Part shown: positions 56,509 to 64,000 of the stretch, piece by piece
Numbering within the stretch: position 1 is the first letter of the stretch
Layout of the letters: the number at the start of each line of letters is the position of its first letter
NCBI RefSeq assembly: GCF_002242685.1
Contig: NZ_NBIM01000001.1
Coordinates: 1,550,001-1,614,000, forward strand
Direction of reading: 5' to 3'
Origin: Oceanimonas doudoroffii
GTDB lineage: Bacteria; Pseudomonadota; Gammaproteobacteria; Enterobacterales; Aeromonadaceae
Length of the DNA stretch: 64,000 bases
The notes under the pieces: model-generated
What the model was told of the DNA's origin: nothing
Databases searched by the model: none
Seen by the model: the letters and a program-made list of their open reading frames with translations, nothing else
Position numbers and translations under genes: made by a program

Positions 56509-56876
56509 TCTGCCTGCTTTCCGCCTCCACGACGGTGATGCTGCTGACCGGCAGCATCACCCTGGGCTGGCAACATTCGGTGGAAAAAACGCGCTGGGAG
56601 GAAACCTACCAGGCCGAAGGGCGGCAACTGCGCCTGATCGAGGCCAGCGTTCAAGGATCGGGGGCCGGCATGGAGCCGCCCCCCGAGGCCCGCCTAGAGC
56701 AGGGGGGCTGGCACTGGCAGCCAAACCTGCTGCTTGACCAGGTCACCCTTGCCGGATCGACCTTTACCGGCGAATATACCCTCTGTGATGCAAACGAGGG
56801 CTGTCATCCGCTCAGCCACTGGCTGACACCCGGACAGACAGTGACCCTTGCCGCCTGTGACTCGGAGGCCCACTGA
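56505..56876 (+). CDS. DUF1850 protein of the TAXI-TRAP operon
   Basis: DUF1850 proteins usually accompany TAXI-TRAP transporters. From the GTG at 56505, overlapping the permease stop, the protein has 123 residues: a signal or anchor segment (ICLLSASTTVMLLTGSITLGW), then SVQGSGAGMEPPPEARLEQGGWHW and FTGEYTLCDANEGCHPLSHWL. An earlier in-frame ATG at 56466 lies inside the permease and is less likely. The role is unknown. Confidence 0.72.
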   Translation: MICLLSASTTVMLLTGSITLGWQHSVEKTRWEETYQAEGRQLRLIEASVQGSGAGMEPPPEARLEQGGWHWQPNLLLDQVTLAGSTFTGEYTLCDANEGCHPLSHWLTPGQTVTLAACDSEAH

Positions 56877-56884
56877 AGCCCTTA

Positions 56885-58642
56885 TTGAAAAAACGCCTGC
56901 CCTGGCTGCTCGCCCTGCTGTTGTTTGCCCTGTTGCTGACCCTGGTCTGGCAAGCCAGCTGGCGGCATCAAGTTGAAGAGCAGGAACTGCGCGCCCAGCA
57001 GCAGCTGCAGGTCTACCGCACCGCCCTCGAATCGGAAATTACCCGGTTTGAAAATATTCCCCGCGCCTTGCAGTCCCACCCGGTATTGACCCGCGCCCTG
57101 CAATATCCCGATAGGGCTGACGCCCTCGAACAGGCCAACCGGCTGCTGCAGCACATGTCGGAAGAAACCGGAGTGGAAGCCCTGTACCTTATTGGCGCCG
57201 ACGGCGTGACCCTGGCCGCCAGCAACTGGCACCTGCCACACAGCTTTATCGGCCAGAACTACCGCTACCGCCCCTATTTCAGTGATGCCCTGCGCGGCAG
57301 CGTGGGCGAGTTTTATGCCCTGGGAGCCACCACCCGCACCCCGGGCTACTTTTTTGGCCTGCACATGGCAGGCCCGGATGGCGCCAAAGGCGTACTGGCG
57401 GCCAAGATCACCCTGCTGCCACTGGAGCACAGCTGGCAGCCGGCCCGCGAACTGGTGCTGGTAGTGGACAAGGACGAGGTCATCGCCCTGTCTTCCCGGG
57501 CCGAGCTCAAATTCCGCACCCTGGCACCGCTGACCCCCACGGCGCGCCGGCGGCTGGAAAATGCCCGCCAGTACACCCCCATGCCGTTGACGCCCCTGGC
57601 CATTACATACGACCGGCACCAGGTGGAATGGCAGGGCGAGCAGTATGGGGTCAGCGAGCTGGCCCTGCCACGCCTGCAGTGGCGCATGCAACTGTGGTGG
57701 CCAAGCCGGCAGCTGGCCATGAATGCCACCCTGCTGAGCGCCCTCACCGGCGTCGGCCTTATCGCCTTGTGGCTGCTTTTGCTGTATTGGCGCCAGCGCC
57801 GGCGCTATTACCGCATGCAACTCAGGGCCCGCAGCGAGCTGGAGCAGCAGGTGATGTCCCGCACTGCCGCCCTGGCCGCCACCTACCGGGAGCTGGAGCA
57901 ACAGATACAGGAGCGCATTCAGGCCGAAGCCAGGCTCAGATCCATGCAGCACGAACTGATCCACAGCAACCGCCTGGCCGCCCTCGGGCAAATGGCCGCC
58001 GGGGTCGCCCATGAGGTCAACCAGCCCCTGACGGCGCTGCGCAACCAGTCGGTGAACACCCTGCTGCTGAGTCAGCATGGCCGCCATGACGAGCTGGAAA
58101 CCAGCCTGCAGACCATGGGCAGGCTGATAGATCGCATCGCTCGACTGACCTCCCAGCTCAAGCTGTTTGCGGCCACCCGCCGCAGCACTCGAGGACAGAC
58201 GCCGCTGAACGAGGCGCTCGACAACATACTAAGCTGGCTGGCGCCCCGCCTGGCCGAGCAGCACATTGAGCTGGACAGATCCGACGGTGATGATGCACTC
58301 CTACCCATGGAGCTGCACGCCCTGGAGCAGGTGCTGGCCAACCTGCTGACCAACAGCATCGATGCCCTGAGCGACTGCACCGCGGCCCGCATCAGCATCG
58401 CCGCCGGGCCTGGCTGGCTGCAATGGCAGGACAATGGCCCCGGCATTGATTCCGAGCTCATCGACAAGGTTACCGAGCCGTTTTTCTCCACCAAGTGCGC
58501 CGGCCAGGGCCTGGGACTGGGACTGTCCATCGTACGAGACCTGGTGGAGGCCAGCGACGGCCGGCTGGATATTCAACACCCGCCCGAGGGCGGCATTCGA
58601 TTTCGTATTGACTGGAGTAACCATGACCCCGACCCCCATTGA
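56885..58642 (+). CDS. DctB-like sensor histidine kinase
   Basis: This 585-residue kinase has an N-terminal membrane anchor (about residues 7-22), a periplasmic double-PDC sensor region with GQNYRYRPYFSDALRG like DctB, a second membrane segment (about 282-300) and a coiled region. The cytoplasmic core carries the phospho-accepting H376 in GVAHEVNQPLTALRNQ and an ATPase with DNGPGI and GLGLGLSIV. It probably senses the TRAP substrate and phosphorylates the next gene's product, whose start it overlaps by 20 bp. Confidence 0.88.
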   Translation: MKKRLPWLLALLLFALLLTLVWQASWRHQVEEQELRAQQQLQVYRTALESEITRFENIPRALQSHPVLTRALQYPDRADALEQANRLLQHMSEETGVEALYLIGADGVTLAASNWHLPHSFIGQNYRYRPYFSDALRGSVGEFYALGATTRTPGYFFGLHMAGPDGAKGVLAAKITLLPLEHSWQPARELVLVVDKDEVIALSSRAELKFRTLAPLTPTARRRLENARQYTPMPLTPLAITYDRHQVEWQGEQYGVSELALPRLQWRMQLWWPSRQLAMNATLLSALTGVGLIALWLLLLYWRQRRRYYRMQLRARSELEQQVMSRTAALAATYRELEQQIQERIQAEARLRSMQHELIHSNRLAALGQMAAGVAHEVNQPLTALRNQSVNTLLLSQHGRHDELETSLQTMGRLIDRIARLTSQLKLFAATRRSTRGQTPLNEALDNILSWLAPRLAEQHIELDRSDGDDALLPMELHALEQVLANLLTNSIDALSDCTAARISIAAGPGWLQWQDNGPGIDSELIDKVTEPFFSTKCAGQGLGLGLSIVRDLVEASDGRLDIQHPPEGGIRFRIDWSNHDPDPH

Positions 58643-59942
58643 CGTCTGGCTGGTGGAAGACGACGATGACGTACGCCAGACCCTGCTGCAAACCCTGCAG
58701 CTGTCCGGCATCGGCGCCCGGGGCTTTGCCCGGGCTGAGCAGGCATTGCAGGCGCTGCCGGCAGAAGCCCCCGTGGTCATGCTGTCGGATGTGCGCATGC
58801 CAGGCATGGACGGACTGGCCCTGTTGCAGCATTTACAGGCACGCGACGCCGAGCTGCCGGTAGTGCTGCTGACCGGTCACGGCGACATTCCCATGGCGGT
58901 GGAAGCCATGCGCCTGGGCGCCCAGGACTTTTTTGAAAAGCCCTACCAGCCCGAGCAACTGCTGCACAGCCTGCGCCGGGCCATGGAGAAACGGGCGCTG
59001 GTGCTGGACAACCGCCGGCTGCGGCGGCAGCTGGCCGACGGCAAGGGGCCGGGTCTGCTGCTGGGCCATACCCCGCAAATGGAGCTGCTGCGCCGGCAGA
59101 TAGACAATATTGCCGACACCAACGCCAGTGTGCTGATCCTGGGTGAGACCGGCACCGGCAAGGAAATGGTGGCCCGCAGCCTGCATCAGGGCAGCGGACG
59201 CAAGGGCCACTTTGTCGCGGTCAACTGCACCGCCCTGCCCGAGTCCATCTTTGAAAGCGAAATGTTCGGGGCCGAGCCCGGCGCCTTTACCGGTGTCACC
59301 AAGCGACGCATCGGCAAAATCGAACATGCCGACAACGGCACTTTGTTTCTCGATGAAATAGAAGGCATGCCCCTCAATCTGCAGGCCAAGCTGCTGAGGG
59401 TATTGCAGGAGTCGGTACTGGAGCGCCTGGGGGGAAATCAACAGGTGGACGTGGACGCCCGCATCGTGGCGGCCACCAAGGTGGATCTGCAGGCGGCCGG
59501 CCAGGCCGGCCTGTTTCGCCCGGATCTCTACTTTCGGCTCAATGTGGTGACCCTGCACCTGCCTCCACTCCGGGAGCGGCGGGCCGACATTCCGCTGTTG
59601 TTTCTGCACTTTGTGGATCTGGCGCAGCAACAGTACCGGCGGGAAGTGGCGCCTCCGGGCGAGGCCATGCTGCAACGACTGATGAGCCACAATTGGCCGG
59701 GCAACGTGCGCGAGCTGCGCCATGCCGCCGAACAGTATGTGCTGGGGGTGCTGCCTACCGCCGACAACGACAGGCCCCTGCCGCTGCCGCGCCAGCTCGC
59801 GGCCCTGGAGCAGCAGCTGATCCTGGATGCCATGCACCAGGCCGATGACAATGTGGCGCTGGCCGCCGAGCGGCTCGGCATTCCCCGCAAGACCCTGTAT
59901 GACAAGCTGGCCCGCTACCGTCAGCAGGCCGGCGAGTCCTGA
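58623..59942 (+). CDS. DctD-like NtrC-family response regulator
   Basis: A 439-residue sigma-54 activator with a receiver (phospho-acceptor D56 in MLSDVRMPGMDG), an AAA+ domain (GETGTGKE at about 174-181; LFLDEIEGMP) and a Fis-type HTH (DDNVALAAERLGIPRKTLYDKLARY). The sigma-54-contact loop reads GAFTGV (about 220-225) rather than the usual GAFTGA. It probably drives the TRAP operon from the sigma-54-like site at 53391. The ATG at 58623 is chosen because the receiver begins there. Confidence 0.9.
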   Translation: MTPTPIDVWLVEDDDDVRQTLLQTLQLSGIGARGFARAEQALQALPAEAPVVMLSDVRMPGMDGLALLQHLQARDAELPVVLLTGHGDIPMAVEAMRLGAQDFFEKPYQPEQLLHSLRRAMEKRALVLDNRRLRRQLADGKGPGLLLGHTPQMELLRRQIDNIADTNASVLILGETGTGKEMVARSLHQGSGRKGHFVAVNCTALPESIFESEMFGAEPGAFTGVTKRRIGKIEHADNGTLFLDEIEGMPLNLQAKLLRVLQESVLERLGGNQQVDVDARIVAATKVDLQAAGQAGLFRPDLYFRLNVVTLHLPPLRERRADIPLLFLHFVDLAQQQYRREVAPPGEAMLQRLMSHNWPGNVRELRHAAEQYVLGVLPTADNDRPLPLPRQLAALEQQLILDAMHQADDNVALAAERLGIPRKTLYDKLARYRQQAGES

Positions 59943-59969
59943 GCTAGGGCCGTCACCGGAGTGCTGTTG

Positions 59970-60671
59970 TTACTGGGCGTCCACCATGTTCCAGGTCATT
60001 TTTTCGAGGGTAGCGGTCACCGCCAGCAGGCTGCTTTCCTCGTGGCTGATTTGCACCAGCAGGTAATCCAGCTCGGGCGCCACCCAGAAGCGGGTCTTGC
60101 GCTTGCTGTCGCCCCGGTCCCGTTCCACGATCAGGGTGTCCAGGGTGCCCAGGCCGGTTCTGAGTGCTTCGCTACCCACCACCTTGAAGGGCGTGTCCTT
60201 GATTTTACCGTCGCGAATAACCTGGTAGCTAAAGGCGGTTTCACCGGCCATCAGATCGCAGCGAGCCTCGAAAAAGAAACTGACCGGGTCCAGCACGCCG
60301 CCTTGTGCCGACAACAGCTTGTCCCCTTCCTTGTCCTGGTACAGCACCATGTCGGTGCCCTGATCGAACACCAGCCGCTCTTCCCGGGTCGTGCCCAGGT
60401 ATTTTGCCTGGTAATTGAAGATTTCGGGTCGGGCGGTGCAGTCCTGCCAGGCAAAGCTGGCCTTCTGATCCACGTCCAGCAACCAGTGGCGCAGGGAAAA
60501 GTGCACATGATACTGCTCCCGGTTGCGATCTATGGTCAGGGTGTTGACCCCCCGGGTGGTGTCGCCGTTGAGCGTCACCGCGAATTCGGCACGCAACTGT
60601 TCAATGTCTCGGGCGGCCGCGCCGGTCGCCATCATCAGGCCCGCCAGCGCCAACAGGCATTTGTGCAGCAT
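59970..60671 (-). CDS. DUF3108 exported protein
   Basis: A 233-residue periplasmic protein with signal MLHKCLLALAGLMMATGAAA. DUF3108 features include VTLNGDTTRGVNTLTIDRNREQYHV, YLGTTREERLVFDQ and LDTLIVERDRGDSKRKTRFWVAPELDYLLVQISHEE. The function is unknown. Its start overlaps the stop of the MFS gene by one base (TAATG), so they are translationally coupled. Confidence 0.72.
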   Translation of the reverse strand: MLHKCLLALAGLMMATGAAARDIEQLRAEFAVTLNGDTTRGVNTLTIDRNREQYHVHFSLRHWLLDVDQKASFAWQDCTARPEIFNYQAKYLGTTREERLVFDQGTDMVLYQDKEGDKLLSAQGGVLDPVSFFFEARCDLMAGETAFSYQVIRDGKIKDTPFKVVGSEALRTGLGTLDTLIVERDRGDSKRKTRFWVAPELDYLLVQISHEESSLLAVTATLEKMTWNMVDAQ

Positions 60672-62002
60672 TATTTGTCCTCACTGGGTGCGTCGGCCTG
60701 AACATCAGGCAGACTTTGTGCCAACCATACACCAAGAAGCGCCAGCAGCGAAAACACCAGTATCACCGCCAACCCCGACAACAGCGCCAGCAGCATGCTC
60801 AGCGCTCCCGCCAGCAGCAGGAGTACGCCCATCAGGGTGTTGCTCACCGCCACATAATCGGTGCGCCGGTTTCCGCCAGCCAGATCCACCAGATAGGTCT
60901 TGCGCCCGACCCGTACCCCGGCGTGGGCCAGGCTGAGCACAAACACCACCCCCGCAAAATAACCGGCGAACGGCGTGCCGCCCAGCACGCCCAGGTGCAG
61001 CCACACCGCCAGCCCCAGCAGTGCGGCAATCGCACCGGCCAGTTGCAGCACGCGGCGCGACGACAGATCCGCCAGCCAGCCCCATACCCAGCTGCTGGCG
61101 AACTGGGCCAGTCCCTGGGCGATCACCAGGCTGCCCAGCACACGGGCGGCGCCATCGTGATCCTGGGCCAGCAACACATAATAGGGGGTCACCAGGGCGG
61201 TGGACAGCAACAGGGTGCGAACCAGCAAAAAGCGCCGAAAGTCGGCGTCGTCACGCACCAGCTGCAGGCTGTGCAGGGCGTGGCGCCAGCCGTTCACCCC
61301 GCCTTCGGTGGCGCCGGGCTGCTCCTCAATTCGGCGGTAACAGAGCATGCCCAGCACCCACACCGCGGCCGCCGCCAGCAGGATCAGCACATAGCCCCAC
61401 AGCGGCAGCTCGCCCAACCAGCCCAGCATCAGCCCGAACAGCAGGCCCAGGCCCCCCGCCAGACTGGCGCCGGTGCCGGTGACCCTGCCCCGACCGTTTT
61501 TGGGAATGGTCTTGCCGAGCACGTCTTTGGCGGCGATGGAGCACAGCCCGCGGGACAGGCTCATCAGCGCCAGCCCGCCCAGCAGCAGCACGCCGGCCAG
61601 CCAGCCGGAAAACAACAGGGCCGTCAGTGCCATCAGCACCAGACAGCCGGCCTGCAGCCCGGCGCCCCACAACCAGGCGCCCTTGCGCACCGGCATGTGA
61701 CGCACCCAGGCTCCCAGCAGCAGTTGGGGCAACATGGAGCCGCTTTCCCGTATCGGCACCAGCCAGCCGATCAGCCACACCGGCGCGCCCACCGCCTGAA
61801 ATAGCCAGGGCAGCACGGTTTTGGCATTGACCAGCAGTTCGGCCAGGGCCGAGGCCAACTGCCCCAGGATCAGCCAGCGCCGGTTGGCCGGCACCTGATG
61901 GCAGGCGTCATCGGGAATGTCCTTGCAGACGCGGGCATCTTCATCGCCGTTGTGCGGGGCCAGCAGCCGAATAATTCGTTGCTTTGCATCGTTGCCAAAC
62001 AT
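60671..62002 (-). CDS. MFS transporter
   Basis: A 443-residue carrier with about twelve membrane segments after a 40-residue cytoplasmic start. MFS loop motifs are weak, but NAKTVLPWLFQAVGAPVWLIGWLVPIRESGSMLPQLLLGAWVRHM and GNRRTDYVAVSNTLMGVLLLLAGALSML are typical of a conserved proteobacterial group. The substrate is unknown. It is divergent from the CrbR-like regulator. Confidence 0.75.
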   Translation of the reverse strand: MFGNDAKQRIIRLLAPHNGDEDARVCKDIPDDACHQVPANRRWLILGQLASALAELLVNAKTVLPWLFQAVGAPVWLIGWLVPIRESGSMLPQLLLGAWVRHMPVRKGAWLWGAGLQAGCLVLMALTALLFSGWLAGVLLLGGLALMSLSRGLCSIAAKDVLGKTIPKNGRGRVTGTGASLAGGLGLLFGLMLGWLGELPLWGYVLILLAAAAVWVLGMLCYRRIEEQPGATEGGVNGWRHALHSLQLVRDDADFRRFLLVRTLLLSTALVTPYYVLLAQDHDGAARVLGSLVIAQGLAQFASSWVWGWLADLSSRRVLQLAGAIAALLGLAVWLHLGVLGGTPFAGYFAGVVFVLSLAHAGVRVGRKTYLVDLAGGNRRTDYVAVSNTLMGVLLLLAGALSMLLALLSGLAVILVFSLLALLGVWLAQSLPDVQADAPSEDK

Positions 62003-62133
62003 GTTTTCGCCTCTTCAATGGATCACGAAAATGGCGCCGGGCAGTTCTCAGCCGCCCGTCAAACCCCTATCATAACGCTGAAACATGGAACCGGCTTCCA
62101 TTGAAGACTACTCAGACACAAGGATCCAGACAC

Positions 62134-62772
62134 ATGGACACGGGCTACCGCATCGTTATTGCCGATGATCACCCCCTGTTTCGCAGCGCGCTGCACCAGG
62201 CCGTCCGGCTGGCAGTCAGCGATGCCCAGCTGCAGGAAGTAGACAGTATCGACAGCCTGCTGCAGTTGCTGGAAGACTCCGACGAGGTAGATTTGTTGTT
62301 GCTGGATCTGAAAATGCCCGGCGCCAGCGGTTTTTCCGGGCTGACCCGGCTGCGCGCCCTGTACCCGGCCCTGCCGGTGGTAGTGGTGTCCGCCAGCGAA
62401 GACGCGGTGGTGGTGCAGCAGGCCATGCGCCTGGGCGCGGTGGGCTTTATTCCCAAGTCGGCGCCCATGCCCACCCTGGTGAGTGCGCTGAATACCGTGC
62501 TCGAAGGCGACGGCTGGTTTCCCGAGGGCATCAGCCTGGAGGACGCCCCCGAGGACGACATGGCCGAGCGCCTGGCCAGCCTCACTCCCCAGCAGTTCAA
62601 GGTGCTCACCATGCTGTCGGAAGGCAAGCTCAACAAGCAAATCGCCTACGAGCTGGAGGTGTCGGAAGCCACCATCAAGGCCCATGTCACCGCCATTTTC
62701 CGCAAGCTGGACGTCAAAAACCGAACCCAGGCGGTCATCGCCCTGTCCCAGCTGACCGGCGGCGACTTCTGA
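62134..62772 (+). CDS. crbR: LuxR-type response regulator, CrbR/ErdR-like
   Basis: A 212-residue regulator with a receiver domain (phospho-acceptor D58 in LLLLDLKMPGASG) and a C-terminal LuxR HTH (LTPQQFKVLTMLSEGKLNKQIAYELEVSEATIKAHVTAIFRKL). It closely resembles the CrbR/ErdR group that switches on acetate use (acs) in Vibrio and Pseudomonas. The ATG at 62134 has AAGG upstream. The convergent kinase gene carries the matching CrbS-like domain, which supports the call. Confidence 0.75.
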   Translation: MDTGYRIVIADDHPLFRSALHQAVRLAVSDAQLQEVDSIDSLLQLLEDSDEVDLLLLDLKMPGASGFSGLTRLRALYPALPVVVVSASEDAVVVQQAMRLGAVGFIPKSAPMPTLVSALNTVLEGDGWFPEGISLEDAPEDDMAERLASLTPQQFKVLTMLSEGKLNKQIAYELEVSEATIKAHVTAIFRKLDVKNRTQAVIALSQLTGGDF

Positions 62773-62832
62773 CATTAGGGACTAGTCCCTCTGTTCACGC
62801 TTGCGTAATGGAATATTCGCCAGGGGTGAGCC

Positions 62833-62913
62833 GTAGGTTGGCAATGAGCGCAGCGAATTCCAACAATCCGCCAGCGGCTTCGCGTTGTGGTTCGCTTCGC
62901 TCATCACAACCAC
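62833..62913. repeat. REP/BIME-like dispersed repeat, copy 3
   Basis: The 81-bp element starts GTAGGTTGGCAATGAGCGCA and ends CTCATCACAACCAC. It is an inverted near-copy of 10510-10591 and lies between the convergent crbR and crbS. Confidence 0.85.
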
Positions 62914-62922
62914 TCATTCCTC

Positions 62923-64000
62923 TTATTCCCCTTTCACCAGATGCTGCAACAGTGCCCGCAGTTTCAGCGGCTTGACCGGCTTGCTCAGGTAACCGAGATC
63001 CAGCGGCTGCAATTGCTGCTGCAGCTCGGGCTGGCGGTCGGCGCTGATCACCACCGCCGGAATGCGTCCGAATTCCAGCCGTAACATGTTGATCACCGAC
63101 ACCCCGTTTTCCCCGTCGTCAAGGTGATAGTCCGACAGGATCACCGCCGGCACAAAGCCGTTGTGACACAACGCCCTGGCCTGATCTCCGCTGCCGGCCA
63201 GCCTCACCTCGCAGCCCCAGCGCGTCAGCAGGCTTTCCATGGCGGTGAGAATGTTCGCCTCGTTGTCCACACAAAGCACCCGCAGCCCGGCCAGCCGGTC
63301 ACCGCTTCTGGCCGGTATCGGGGCCGGCGCCAGATCATCGACGGCCTGGCTCGAGCGGGCCAGGGTCACGCCAAACACCGACCCCCGGCCTTCCTCGGAG
63401 CGCACACTCAACCGGTGCCCCAGCACCCCCGCCAGCCCCTGGGCAATGGCAAGGCCCAGGCCCAGTCCCTGCTGATGGCGCTGACCCGGCTCCAGCCGGG
63501 TGAACTCGTCAAAAATCACATCCAGCTTGTCGGCGGGAATGCCGGGGCCGTTGTCCCATACCTCGATGCGTACCTGCTCTCCGTCCCGGCGCAGGCCCAG
63601 CACGATATGGCCGCCGGGGCTGTAGCGCAGGGCATTGGTGAGAAAGTTCTGCAGAATGCGCCGCAACAGTCGGGGATCACTGTGCACCACGATGTCGCTG
63701 GCCACCACACTCAGGCGCGCGCCCTGCTGCTCGGCCAGCACACCGAACTCTGCCCTGAGGGTGCCGAACAGCTCAGCGATGGCGAAATTCCGGGGTTTGG
63801 CGGTGAGCTTGCCCGACTCCAGCCGGGACATGTCGAGCAAATCGGCGATCAGTTCCTCCGCCGCCGTCAGCGAGCGGTCGATGTGCCCGGCCAGACGACG
63901 GCTTTCATCATCGCCGGAAGTTTCCAGCCAGGACGAGGCAAACAGTTTGGCGGCGTTGAGGGGCTGCATCAGATCGTGGCTGACCGCCGCCAAAAAGCGG
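62923..64000 (-). CDS. crbS: CrbS-like hybrid histidine kinase (C-terminal part)
   Basis: The visible 359 codons include the H box LMAAVSHDLMQPLNAAKLF-like MAAVSHDLMQPLNAAKLFA, DNGPGIPADKLDVIFDEF and GLGLGLAIAQGLA. A C-terminal receiver follows, with VDNEANILTAMESLL, ILSDYHLDDG (phospho-acceptor D) and a KPVKPLKL end. In CrbS these follow a sodium:solute-symporter-like sensor, which would lie beyond the right edge. It and crbR converge on a short gap holding a REP-like repeat. Confidence 0.75.
   Translation of the reverse strand, partial: RFLAAVSHDLMQPLNAAKLFASSWLETSGDDESRRLAGHIDRSLTAAEELIADLLDMSRLESGKLTAKPRNFAIAELFGTLRAEFGVLAEQQGARLSVVASDIVVHSDPRLLRRILQNFLTNALRYSPGGHIVLGLRRDGEQVRIEVWDNGPGIPADKLDVIFDEFTRLEPGQRHQQGLGLGLAIAQGLAGVLGHRLSVRSEEGRGSVFGVTLARSSQAVDDLAPAPIPARSGDRLAGLRVLCVDNEANILTAMESLLTRWGCEVRLAGSGDQARALCHNGFVPAVILSDYHLDDGENGVSVINMLRLEFGRIPAVVISADRQPELQQQLQPLDLGYLSKPVKPLKLRALLQHLVKGE

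Noticed and set aside
1..64000. CRISPR arrays, insertion sequences, prophage genes and rRNA
   Set aside because: No regular repeat-spacer pattern, transposase, phage structural gene or rRNA sequence was found on either strand.

Overview
The window is about 60% GC and almost entirely coding. It looks like the chromosome of a marine or brackish gammaproteobacterium. Gene content and order (zipA/cysZ/cysK, FlgO/FlgP/FlgT, CheV-CheR beside flgB, a VC2046/SO_2500-type protein, CrbS/CrbR) point to the Aeromonadaceae/Vibrio/Shewanella side of the group, with Oceanimonas, Zobellella or Oceanisphaera-like genera the best guess. This placement is inference from gene content; no 16S gene is present. I see no prophage, transposase, integron or CRISPR array.

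Layout. 1-7.6 kb: the zipA 5' end, cysZ, mepK and an L,D-transpeptidase, cysK, crr (without ptsHI), a HlyU-family protein and tmcA. 7.7-13.7 kb: an alanine/glycine:Na+ symporter, D-serine dehydratase, a lysozyme-like lipoprotein and a basic amino-acid decarboxylase. 13.8-30.4 kb: a large flagellar block, with flgBCDE, flgFGHIJKL and cheVR on the minus strand, flgAMN on the plus strand, then flgOP and flgT diverging from each other. Six sequences fit sigma-54 or sigma-28 promoters and suggest how the block is staged. 30.5-37.4 kb: tRNA-Arg(CCT), an SDR, a TraB/GumN protein, a 49-residue DUF3149 membrane peptide, smrA, an M32 carboxypeptidase, a DUF393 protein, a KAS III and two identical tRNA-Tyr genes. 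37.4-43.8 kb: an RND efflux pair, a second SDR and xthA. 44.2-49.8 kb: a basic amino-acid ABC importer divergent from the lysine exporter lysO, whose leader carries an intrinsic terminator and a possible antiterminator, then asd. 49.9-53.2 kb: ycaO, a DsbA-like thiol oxidoreductase and a CbiM-like protein. 53.4-59.9 kb: a TAXI-type TRAP transporter (binding protein, fused permease, DUF1850 protein) with its own DctB/DctD-like two-component system, a sigma-54-like promoter and a nested inverted-repeat region. 60-64 kb: a DUF3108 protein, an MFS transporter, and a convergent CrbR-like regulator and CrbS-like kinase cut by the window edge.

How the parts fit. The flagellar genes make the rod, hook, junction, P and L rings and the outer H-ring/outer-membrane parts typical of sheathed or polar, sodium-driven flagella. 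The TAXI-TRAP region looks like a self-contained sense-and-import module. The ABC importer and LysO oppose each other on basic amino acids. Dispersed non-coding repeats (an 80-bp REP/BIME-like element in three copies, an ACGTC-rich motif in two, and one long imperfect palindrome) fill several intergenic gaps.

No clearly undescribed multi-gene system is present. The best leads are the lysO leader, the regulatory region of the TAXI-TRAP operon, and the REP-like repeat family.
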